Program-made: the position numbers and the translations under genes
Origin: Sphingomonas sp. IC-56
GTDB lineage: Bacteria; Pseudomonadota; Alphaproteobacteria; Sphingomonadales; Sphingomonadaceae
DNA length: 64,000 nt
Direction of reading: 5' to 3'
NCBI RefSeq assembly: GCF_021043375.1
Contig: NZ_JAJNDV010000001.1
Span: forward strand, 525,156-589,155
In this document: in pieces, positions 55,602 through 62,551 of the stretch
How positions within the stretch are numbered: the stretch's first letter is position 1
How the letters are laid out: each line of letters opens with the position of its first letter
The notes under the pieces: model-generated
Told to the model about the DNA's origin: nothing
The model's database searches: none
What the model saw: only the letters and a program-made list of their open reading frames with translations

Positions 55602-55798
55602 TTGCACCAAGGAGCAGCATCTAGCGCTGGTGAGGCGCCGACTGCATGCCCATATGCAGGAACGGCGTCGCCAAGGGCTGGCCTGAGAGCGATGGACTTG
55701 TTTTGTTCTCACGCCTAGGCTGCAGATCGCGCCCCTTGAGTCGCACCTGGCTGCCCGGATCGGCGGGCCGGGAAACGCGTGATGGAGGGGCTAAGTCT

Positions 55799-57700
55799 AT
55801 GGAATTCAGGGACACGAAAACCAGCGTGAACGAAACCGTCGCCGAAGCCGCCACCGCCGCCCCCAAGGCGGCGCCCAAGGAGCGGGACAGCCGCGCCATC
55901 AACCCCAGCCTGTACGCGGTTGAGGTCGACCATTCGCGCGACGCGCTGCTGACGGAATTTGGCAAGGAAACGCTGAAGGACCGCTACCTGCTGCCCGGCG
56001 AGAATTTCCAGGACCTGTTCGTGCGGGTGGCCTCGGCCTATGCCGACGATGCCGCGCACGCCCAGCGGCTCTACGACTATATTTCCAAGCTGTGGTTCAT
56101 GCCCGCTACGCCGGTGCTGTCGAACGGCGGCACGGGCCGCGGCCTGCCGATCAGCTGCTTCCTCAATTCGGTGCCCGACAGCCTGAACGGCATCGTCGAC
56201 ACCTGGAACGAGAATGTTTGGCTCGCCTCGCGCGGCGGCGGCATCGGCACCTATTGGGGCAATGTCCGCGGCATCGGCGAGCCGGTGGGCCTCAATGGCA
56301 AGACCAGCGGCATCATTCCGTTCGTCCGCGTCATGGATTCGCTCACCCTGGCGATCAGCCAGGGCTCGCTGCGCCGCGGCTCGGCGGCCTGCTATCTCGA
56401 CGTCAGCCATCCCGAAATCGAGGAGTTCCTCGAGATCCGCAAACCCTCGGGCGACTTCAACCGCAAGGCGCTCAATCTGCACCATGGCGTGCTGATCCCC
56501 GACGCCTTCATGGAAGCGGTGCGCGACGGCGCCGAATGGGAGCTGAAGAGCCCCAAGGACGGCAGCGTCCGGTCCAAGGTCGACGCGCGCGCGCTGTTCC
56601 AGAAGCTGGTCGAAACCCGCCTGGCCACCGGCGAGCCCTACATCGTCTTCGCCGACCATGTGAACTCGACCATGCCCAAGCATCACCGCGATCTGGGGCT
56701 CAAGGTCTCGACGTCGAACCTGTGCAGCGAGATCACCCTGCCCACGGGCAAGGATCACCTGGGCAACGATCGCACCGCGGTGTGCTGCCTGTCCTCGCTG
56801 AACCTGGAAACCTGGGACCAGTGGAAGGACGAGAAGGGCTTTGTCGAGGACGTGATGCGCTTCCTCGACAACGTGCTCCAGGACTATATCGATCGTGCCG
56901 AGCCGGGCATGGAAAAGGCCGCCTATTCCGCCGCGCGCGAGCGCTCGGTGGGTCTGGGCGTGATGGGCTTCCACTCCTTCCTCCAGGCGCGCGGCATCCC
57001 GTTCGAGGGCGCGATGGCGAAGTCGTGGAACCTGCGCATGTTCAAGCAGATCAAGGGCCAGGTCGACGAAGCCTCGATGCAGCTCGCGGTCGAGCGCGGC
57101 CCCTGCCCCGACGCTGCCGACATGGGCGTGATGGAGCGCTTCTCCTGCAAGATGGCGATCGCGCCGACGGCGTCGATCTCAATCATCTGCGGCGGCACCA
57201 GCGCGTGCATCGAGCCGATCCCGGCCAACATCTACACCCACAAGACGCTGTCGGGCTCGTTCGTAGTGCGCAATCCGTATCTGGAAAAGCTGCTCATCGA
57301 AAAGAGCAAGAATTCCGAAGCGGTGTGGCACTCGATCCTGGAAATGGGCGGATCGGTGCAGCATCTCGACTTCCTCGCGCAGGAGGAAAAGGACTGCTAC
57401 AAGACCAGCTTCGAGATCGACCAGCGCTGGCTGCTCGAACTCGCCGCGGACCGCACGCCCTATATCGACCAGTCGCAGTCGCTCAACCTGTTCATCCCGG
57501 CGGATGTGGAGAAGTGGGACCTGCTGATGCTGCACTTCCGCGCCTGGGAACTGGGCATCAAGTCGCTCTATTATCTGCGCTCCAAGTCGGTGCAGCGCGC
57601 GGGCTTTGCCGGCGGCGTGGAAGCCGACAACACGATCGAAAAGCCCCAGTTCAACTTGGGCGAGAGCACCGACTATGACGAGTGCCTGGCCTGCCAGTAA
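55799..57700 (+). CDS. nrdA: Ribonucleoside-diphosphate reductase alpha subunit, no ATP-cone
   Basis: A 633-residue class I ribonucleotide reductase large subunit that makes dNTP precursors. Active-site cysteines are Cys120 (LPISCFLNS), Cys309 with Asn307 and Glu311 (TSNLCSEITL), and Cys329/330 (VCCLSSLNLE). The radical-transfer Tyr pair is in GIKSLYYLRS and the thiol-exchange tail is ECLACQ. The protein goes straight from a 30-residue disordered start into the catalytic core, so the N-terminal ATP-cone for dATP shutdown is missing. ATG 55799 has GGAGGGG upstream. No nrdB follows in the window. Confidence 0.93.
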   Translation: MEFRDTKTSVNETVAEAATAAPKAAPKERDSRAINPSLYAVEVDHSRDALLTEFGKETLKDRYLLPGENFQDLFVRVASAYADDAAHAQRLYDYISKLWFMPATPVLSNGGTGRGLPISCFLNSVPDSLNGIVDTWNENVWLASRGGGIGTYWGNVRGIGEPVGLNGKTSGIIPFVRVMDSLTLAISQGSLRRGSAACYLDVSHPEIEEFLEIRKPSGDFNRKALNLHHGVLIPDAFMEAVRDGAEWELKSPKDGSVRSKVDARALFQKLVETRLATGEPYIVFADHVNSTMPKHHRDLGLKVSTSNLCSEITLPTGKDHLGNDRTAVCCLSSLNLETWDQWKDEKGFVEDVMRFLDNVLQDYIDRAEPGMEKAAYSAARERSVGLGVMGFHSFLQARGIPFEGAMAKSWNLRMFKQIKGQVDEASMQLAVERGPCPDAADMGVMERFSCKMAIAPTASISIICGGTSACIEPIPANIYTHKTLSGSFVVRNPYLEKLLIEKSKNSEAVWHSILEMGGSVQHLDFLAQEEKDCYKTSFEIDQRWLLELAADRTPYIDQSQSLNLFIPADVEKWDLLMLHFRAWELGIKSLYYLRSKSVQRAGFAGGVEADNTIEKPQFNLGESTDYDECLACQ

Positions 57701-57723
57701 GGCTAGGCTGAGCCGCCGCTGAT

Positions 57724-57756
57724 CCCGCAGGCGTGCCGAAAGGCGCCGCCTGCGGG
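57724..57756 (+). terminator. Terminator-like hairpin after nrdA
   Basis: CCCGCAGGCG at 57724-57733 pairs with CGCCTGCGGG at 57747-57756, with an inner GCC-GAAA-GGC hairpin in the loop. It follows the nrdA stop by 23 bases. No T-run, so intrinsic termination is plausible but not sure. Confidence 0.6.
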
Positions 57757-57838
57757 GGGCGGTTCTCGATCGTGCAGACGGACTGGGCCGAACCGGCAGC
57801 TTAACCGAAAGGAAAGGCGCGCCGGTCAGGCTGTCAAA

Positions 57839-58162
57839 ATGTCACTTTACGATGAGAATGCCGACGTCCTGCGGGCGATGGCGGCAGCCGGCGACAAGCT
57901 CGGCCAACCGCGGCCGATGGATTTCAATCATCTCTTCCCAACACGCGATGGCGCAATCGCTTTCGCGCGGCGAACCGATGCGGAAGGGCTCACGCCGGTA
58001 GTACGGCCCTATGACAAACCGGGCTTTCCGTTCGACGTGACGGTCACAACACAGGCCGTGATACCAACGTGCGCGTTCATCACGGCAACCGAACAGCGCC
58101 TCGCCGCGATTGCGGCTGAGTACGGAGGGCTTCCCGACGGCTGGGGCTGCATGGAACCATGA
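57839..58162 (+). CDS. RraB-like ribonuclease E inhibitor family protein
   Basis: A 107-residue soluble protein. The pattern DENADVLRAMAAAGDKLGQPRPMDFNHLFPTRDGAIAFARR is that of the RraB family, whose founding member binds RNase E and lowers its activity. Relatives also occur in contexts without a known link to RNA decay. G+C looks slightly lower than around it. The stop overlaps a 17-codon frame that in turn overlaps the next gene's start. The place where nrdB is often found is taken by this gene pair. Confidence 0.78.
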   Translation: MSLYDENADVLRAMAAAGDKLGQPRPMDFNHLFPTRDGAIAFARRTDAEGLTPVVRPYDKPGFPFDVTVTTQAVIPTCAFITATEQRLAAIAAEYGGLPDGWGCMEP

Positions 58163-58212
58163 GGGCCCGCGTACCGCACGATTGCACGTTGCAGCCTGCG
58201 ATCCACCCGTGA
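58159..58212 (+). CDS. Possible 17-codon bridging ORF
   Basis: A short frame (MRARVPHDCTLQPAIHP) whose ATG overlaps the RraB-like stop (ATGA, 58159-58162) and whose stop overlaps the GTG start of the DUF4262 gene (GTGA, 58209-58212). It would let ribosomes pass from one gene to the next through two re-initiations. No ribosome site of its own. It may be chance. Confidence 0.25.
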   Translation: MRARVPHDCTLQPAIHP

Positions 58213-58712
58213 TCACGACCCTGGATTGGGACGCTGATCGATTGGATCATGCGGAGCTGTCGTTCGTCGACAATATCCGTCGGCACGGTTGGCTTCGCAC
58301 CGCCGCCTTGGCCGAGCCGGAGAAGCCTGGCTTCTCCTATACCACTGGCTTTGCCGTAAACACGGGACAACCCGAACTCATGATTTTCAGCACCGCCGAT
58401 GCGGTTGCGCATGAGATGTTCTGGGTCCTGTTCAGACGCGCGAAGGCCGGGCAGCCCCTGCCGCTCGGCAGGCGAACAGATGCGTTCTTCTCCAACCTGC
58501 CTGCGTATGCGTTCCCCGTCGCACCACGGCATTACGCCGATTACCTGGGCTGGAGCCGATGGTTCTACCGCGGCGACTCCTTCGGCTGCCTACAGATCGT
58601 GTGGCCGGATCGTGCGGGTATATTCCCGTGGGAAGCAGGCTTCGATCAGCATTTCGCGGCCGACCAGGTGGATCTGACCGAGCGGGGCTGGACTGCCGAG
58701 ATCAGGGACTAG
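58209..58712 (+). CDS. DUF4262 domain protein
   Basis: A 167-residue soluble protein with the DUF4262 pattern: DNIRRHGWLRTAALAEPEKPGFSYTTGFAVNTGQPELMIFST, followed by an aromatic-rich region (YADYLGWSRWFYRGDSFGCLQIVWPDRAG). Function unknown; the domain occurs in many bacteria, sometimes in defence or toxin-related contexts, which is not supported here. GTG 58209 is chosen as the start because upstream in-frame sequence overlaps the RraB-like gene. Confidence 0.75.
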   Translation: MITTLDWDADRLDHAELSFVDNIRRHGWLRTAALAEPEKPGFSYTTGFAVNTGQPELMIFSTADAVAHEMFWVLFRRAKAGQPLPLGRRTDAFFSNLPAYAFPVAPRHYADYLGWSRWFYRGDSFGCLQIVWPDRAGIFPWEAGFDQHFAADQVDLTERGWTAEIRD

Positions 58713-59007
58713 TCCCCTCTCCCCACCCAGGTCCTGGACGAGCTCAATCGCCCCGGCAGAGATGAAGCGCTTGAGCGCGCTTCGCTACGGCCCCGCGCCA
58801 CCTGTTCGCCTTTAAGCTCCCCGATGCTCGATCATGCAGCGCTGCCCAGCAGCCGGCGCCTTCAGCCCCAGCCGCTGCTATGAACGGCGGATGCGCGAAT
58901 CGTGCACCCGGCGGTCCCGGTGTTACGCATGCGCCAGACAGCACGATGGGGCCCCGCTGACGCTGTCAGCAGACCCACCTTAACCCACCGCTTTTGCTAG
59001 TGTCTCT
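58713..59007. other. Gene-free stretch before tRNA-Pro
   Basis: About 295 bases between the DUF4262 gene and the tRNA 3' end. I see no credible open frame, repeat or terminator with a T-run. It may be a decayed gene remnant. Confidence 0.5.
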
Positions 59008-59084
59008 TGGTCGGGGCGACAGGATTCGAACCTGCGACCCCCACACCCCCAGTGTGATGCGCTACCAGGCTGCGCTACGCCCCG
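59008..59084 (-). tRNA. tRNA-Pro (anticodon GGG)
   Basis: On the minus strand the 7-base acceptor stem CGGGGCG (59084-59078) pairs with CGCCCCG (59018-59012), followed by discriminator A and an encoded CCA (59011-59008). The D-stem GCGC/GCGC, anticodon stem TCACA/TGTGG with loop CTGGGGG (anticodon GGG), and T-arm GCAGG-TTCGAAT-CCTGT all fold. It reads CCC and CCU proline codons. Confidence 0.96.
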
Positions 59085-59184
59085 ACCGAGGGAGCGCCCT
59101 CTATGCCGCTTCGCCGCGCGATGCAAGCGTCCGTGACAATAGTTGCACGCAACCAGCACGCATGTTAGCGCCCGCGGCTTCAAA

Positions 59185-59208
59185 GGGGCGGTCTTCGCCC
59201 CCCATTTT
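59185..59208 (+). promoter_or_regulatory. Hairpin with T-run just upstream of yajC
   Basis: GGGGCG (59185-59190) pairs with CGCCCC (59196-59201) around GTCTT, with TTTTT at 59204-59208, 16 bases before the yajC start. It looks like a small intrinsic terminator placed in a leader, so attenuation or a chance structure are both possible. Confidence 0.35.
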
Positions 59209-59223
59209 TGGCATCCGGAAACC

Positions 59224-59565
59224 ATGTTCGCCACTCCAGCATATGCACAGGCCGCAGGCGCGGCAGCCCAGGGCGGCGGGACCGCAGGCGCGATCGTGTC
59301 GCTCCTGCCGCTCGTCCTGATCTTTGTCGTCTTCTACTTCCTGATGATCCGTCCGCAGCAAAAGCGGATGAAGTCGCTTCAGGACTCGATCCAAGCCGTG
59401 AAGAAGGGCGACACCGTCGTCACCGGCGGCGGGCTGATCGGCAAGGTCACCCGCGTCGAGGAAGGCGAAGTCGAAGTCGAGCTCGCCCCGGGCATGAAGG
59501 TGCGCTCGCTCAAGGGCAGCATCGCCGAAGTCCGCCCGCTGGGCGGCAAGCCCGCGAACGACTGA
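59224..59565 (+). CDS. yajC: Preprotein translocase subunit YajC
   Basis: A 113-residue inner-membrane accessory protein of the Sec translocon. One hydrophobic helix (IVSLLPLVLIFVVFYFLMI, about 24-42) is followed by the hallmark RPQQKRMK and a soluble domain (VKKGDTVVTGGGLIGKVTRVEEGEVEVELAPGMKV). ATG 59224 is used; the Ala-rich N-terminus is typical of sphingomonads. The stop overlaps the secD start (TGATG), as in other YajC-SecD-SecF operons. Confidence 0.95.
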   Translation: MFATPAYAQAAGAAAQGGGTAGAIVSLLPLVLIFVVFYFLMIRPQQKRMKSLQDSIQAVKKGDTVVTGGGLIGKVTRVEEGEVEVELAPGMKVRSLKGSIAEVRPLGGKPAND

Positions 59566-61157
59566 TGCTGGATTTCCCGCGCTGGAAAGTGCTGACCATC
59601 TCCGCCTTCCTGGCGGTCATGGTCCTCCTCGCCGTGCCGAGCTTCGTGCCCAAGAATGTGCGCGAAACCTGGCCCTCGTGGATTCCCAAGCCAGCGATCA
59701 ACCTGGGTCTCGACCTCGCCGGCGGCAGCTATCTGCTGCTGGAAGCCGAGACTAAGGACGTGGCCCAGTCCCGTCTCGAACAGATGCGCGAGCAGGTCCG
59801 CAGCGAAATGCGCCGCGATCCGCGTATCGAGATCGGCGACATCTCGGTTCAGGGCGGGAAGCTCAGCTTCATGGTCCGCGACTCGTCCAAGGTCGACGCC
59901 GCGCGTGAAAAGCTGCTGCCGCTGACCAGCGGCGTGGGAACGACTGGCCAGCGCGACTGGGACATCGCCGTCATCGACTCGTCGCGCTTCGTGCTCACCC
60001 CCACCACGGCGGGCGTGAACCAGGCAATCGAAACCGCGATGAACGACGCACGCGAAGTCGTCGATCGCCGCATCAACGCGCTCGGCACGCTGGAGCCGAC
60101 CGTGGTGCGCGAAGGCGGCAACCGCATCGTCGTCCAGGTCCCGGGTCTCCAGGATCCGACCGCACTCAAGAACCTGCTCGGCAAGACGGCCAAGCTCGCC
60201 TTCCACCTGGTCGACACCACTGCCAATCCGGCAGACTTGGCCCGCGGCGTCGCGCCGGCGGGCTCGATCGTCCTCCCCTATGCCGAAGGCGGCGGCCCCA
60301 TCGCCGTGCAGCGCACCGCGATGATCACCGGCGACATGCTGGTCGATGCCAGCCAGTCCTTCGACCCGCAGAGCGGCGCCCCGGGCGTTACGCTGCAGCT
60401 CGACGGCGCCGGCTCGCGCCGCTTCGCCAAGGTGACGCAGGAAAACAGCGGCAAGCCTTTCGCCATCGTCGTCGACAATGTCGTCATTTCCGCCCCGCGC
60501 ATCAACGAACCGATCCTGGGCGGCAGCGCCGTCATCAACGGCGGCTTCACCGTGGAGAGCGCCAACCAGCTCGCCATTTCGCTGCGCTCGGGCAAGCTGC
60601 CCGTCGACCTGAAGGTCGTGCAGGAGTCGACCGTCAGCCCTGAACTGGGTGCCGACTCGATCCGCGCCGGCATCACCGCATCGATCATCGCGATCGTCGC
60701 GGTCATCGCCTTCATGGTGCTGACCTATGGCCGCTTCGGCATCTACGCGACCTTCGCGGTCACGCTGAACGTCCTGATGATCCTGGCGGTCATGGGCATG
60801 CTCAACGCCACGCTGACGCTGCCGGGCATTGCCGGCTTCGTGCTGACCATCGGTACCGCGGTCGACGCCAACGTGCTGATCAACGAGCGTATCCGCGAGG
60901 AACGCCGCCGCGGCCGCAGCATCATGCAGTCGGTGGAACTGGGCTACAAGGAAGCCAGCCGCACGATCTTCGAAGCGAACGTGACGCACGCCATTGCCGG
61001 CGTGATCATGCTGATCCTGGGTTCCGGCCCGGTTCGCGGCTTCGCGGTGGTGCTGCTGATTGGTATCGCCAGCTCGGTGTTCACCGCCGTGGTCTTTACC
61101 CGCATGCTCGTCACGCTTTGGCTGCGCCGTAACCGGCCGACCGAAATCAACATTTAA
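59565..61157 (+). CDS. secD: Protein translocase subunit SecD
   Basis: A 530-residue inner-membrane protein that uses the proton gradient to finish protein export. The N-terminal helix (VLTISAFLAVMVLLAVPSFV) precedes INLGLDLAGGSYLLLE, the P1 periplasmic domain, and the C-terminal five-helix block. Key motifs are GLDLAGG, ESTVSPELGADSIRAG, GIAGFVLTIGTAVDANVLINERIREE and ARTIF-like SRTIFEANVTHAIAGVIM. The Asp of TAVDANVLI is in place for proton transfer. It is followed 11 bases later by secF. Confidence 0.96.
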   Translation: MLDFPRWKVLTISAFLAVMVLLAVPSFVPKNVRETWPSWIPKPAINLGLDLAGGSYLLLEAETKDVAQSRLEQMREQVRSEMRRDPRIEIGDISVQGGKLSFMVRDSSKVDAAREKLLPLTSGVGTTGQRDWDIAVIDSSRFVLTPTTAGVNQAIETAMNDAREVVDRRINALGTLEPTVVREGGNRIVVQVPGLQDPTALKNLLGKTAKLAFHLVDTTANPADLARGVAPAGSIVLPYAEGGGPIAVQRTAMITGDMLVDASQSFDPQSGAPGVTLQLDGAGSRRFAKVTQENSGKPFAIVVDNVVISAPRINEPILGGSAVINGGFTVESANQLAISLRSGKLPVDLKVVQESTVSPELGADSIRAGITASIIAIVAVIAFMVLTYGRFGIYATFAVTLNVLMILAVMGMLNATLTLPGIAGFVLTIGTAVDANVLINERIREERRRGRSIMQSVELGYKEASRTIFEANVTHAIAGVIMLILGSGPVRGFAVVLLIGIASSVFTAVVFTRMLVTLWLRRNRPTEINI

Positions 61158-61168
61158 GGACGCATCCC

Positions 61169-62134
61169 ATGCGGCTCCTCAAGATCATCCCGGACAACAC
61201 GAACATCCAGTTCGTGCGCATCCGCCACATCGCCTTCGCGATCACGCTGCTGCTCACCATCGCCGCAGTGGCGATCGTGGGCATCCGCGGCCTCAACATG
61301 GGCGTCGACTTTGTCGGCGGCGTATCGATCGAGGAAAAGTTCGCCACGCCGCCCCAGCTCGACGAGGTCCGCTCCACGGTGAACGGCCTGGGCCTGGGCG
61401 AAGCGACGCTCCAGCAGCTGGGCGGCAAGAACACGGTCACCATCCGCATGCCGCTGCCGGCTTCTAACGCTCCGGACGCGGTCGACCAGATGGTGGAGCG
61501 GGTGAAGACCGAGCTGGCGGCCAAGTTCCCCGGCGCGACCTTCTCCAACTACTCCACCGTGTCGGGCAAGGTGTCGGACGAGCTGATCCGCAACGGCGTG
61601 CTCGCCGTGCTGCTTGCCATCATCGGCATCGCGATCTTCTCGTGGCTGCGCTACGAATGGCAGTTCGGCGTGTCGACGGCCGTGGCCATCATCCACGACG
61701 TGCTGATGACGCTGGGCTTCTTCGCGCTCACCTGGATGGTGTTCGACTTGAACATCGTCGCGGCGGTGCTGACGATCATCGGCTATTCGATCAACGACAA
61801 GATGGTGATCGACGATCGTATTCGTGAGAATATGCGCAAGTACCGCAAGATGGGCATGGCCGAATTGATCGATCTGTCGGTCAACGAGACCCTGCCGCGC
61901 ACGGTGATGACCTCGCTCACCATCCTGCTCGCGCTCGCCTCGCTGCTGATCTTCGGCGGCCATGTGTTGCGCAGCTTCACCGCGGCGATGATGCTGGGTG
62001 TGGTCGTCGGTACCTATTCTTCGATTTACGTGTCCTCGTCTCTGCTCATCACGCTGGGCCTCAAGCCCGGCCCGCGCGACGAGAAGCCGGGCGTCGCCTC
62101 CAACGCCGAACGCGTCGGACCGCGCGAAGGATGA
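61169..62134 (+). CDS. secF: Protein translocase subunit SecF
   Basis: A 321-residue partner of SecD with six membrane helices. MGVDFVGGVSIEEKF is the family start motif; the C-terminal core has YEWQFGVSTAVAIIHDVLMTLGFFAL, IIGYSINDKMVIDDRIREN and NETLPRTVMTSLTILLALASLLIFGG. ATG 61169 lies 11 bases past the secD stop. Its stop overlaps the Mth938-like gene start (ATGA). Confidence 0.96.
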   Translation: MRLLKIIPDNTNIQFVRIRHIAFAITLLLTIAAVAIVGIRGLNMGVDFVGGVSIEEKFATPPQLDEVRSTVNGLGLGEATLQQLGGKNTVTIRMPLPASNAPDAVDQMVERVKTELAAKFPGATFSNYSTVSGKVSDELIRNGVLAVLLAIIGIAIFSWLRYEWQFGVSTAVAIIHDVLMTLGFFALTWMVFDLNIVAAVLTIIGYSINDKMVIDDRIRENMRKYRKMGMAELIDLSVNETLPRTVMTSLTILLALASLLIFGGHVLRSFTAAMMLGVVVGTYSSIYVSSSLLITLGLKPGPRDEKPGVASNAERVGPREG

Positions 62135-62502
62135 AAATGGAACGCCGCAGCGCCGATGGGCCGGTGATCTCCGGCTTCTCGGGGCGCGGTTTCCGCGTCG
62201 ACGAGAATGTATACGAAGGCCTCGCCATCACGCCCCAGCGCGCCGATGGCTGGGCGCCCCCGCCCATCGCCGAGTTGACCGAGGCGGACCTCGCCCCGGC
62301 CCTGGCGCTCGACCCCCAGCCCGAGTTCATCCTGCTCGGCACCGGCGATCGTCTGGTCCGCCCGCCCGTCGCCCTCACCAAGGCGCTTGCCGCCCGCGGC
62401 ATCGGCATCGAGATCATGGACAGCCGCGCCGCCGCCCGTGCCTGGGGCGTACTGCGCGCCGAACTGCGCTGGGTCGCCGGAGCACTCTACCCACTGGGCT
62501 AA
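62131..62502 (+). CDS. Mth938-like domain protein
   Basis: A 123-residue soluble protein of the Mth938/NDUFAF3 type: VISGFSGRGFRVDENVYEGLAITP, PQPEFILLGTGDRLVRPP and GIGIEIMDSRAAARAWGVLRAELRWVAGALYP. The mitochondrial relative assists complex I assembly, and alphaproteobacterial copies commonly follow secF; the bacterial role is not proven. Overlaps secF by ATGA. Confidence 0.88.
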   Translation: MKMERRSADGPVISGFSGRGFRVDENVYEGLAITPQRADGWAPPPIAELTEADLAPALALDPQPEFILLGTGDRLVRPPVALTKALAARGIGIEIMDSRAAARAWGVLRAELRWVAGALYPLG

Positions 62503-62551
62503 GGCTTTGGCACACTCCTCCAATCGCGATTCGCGTTTTCGGGGGAATTCC

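Larger units (their letters stand above)
55194..55798. other. Long intergenic region: palindromic repeat and nrdA leader
   Basis: About 605 bases without a convincing gene between the divergent efflux operon and nrdA. It holds the palindromic element at 55281-55408, a candidate NrdR box at 55586-55601, and the nrdA ribosome site GGAGGGG at 55784-55790. Open frames here are repeat-derived and have no recognisable protein. Confidence 0.7.

Noticed and set aside
55249..55686. A proline/glycine-rich protein encoded in the nrdA upstream region
   Set aside because: Its sequence comes from the palindromic element; no ribosome site or family pattern.
58713..59084. Integrated element at the tRNA-Pro 3' end
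   Set aside because: No integrase gene and no second copy of the tRNA end was found in the window.
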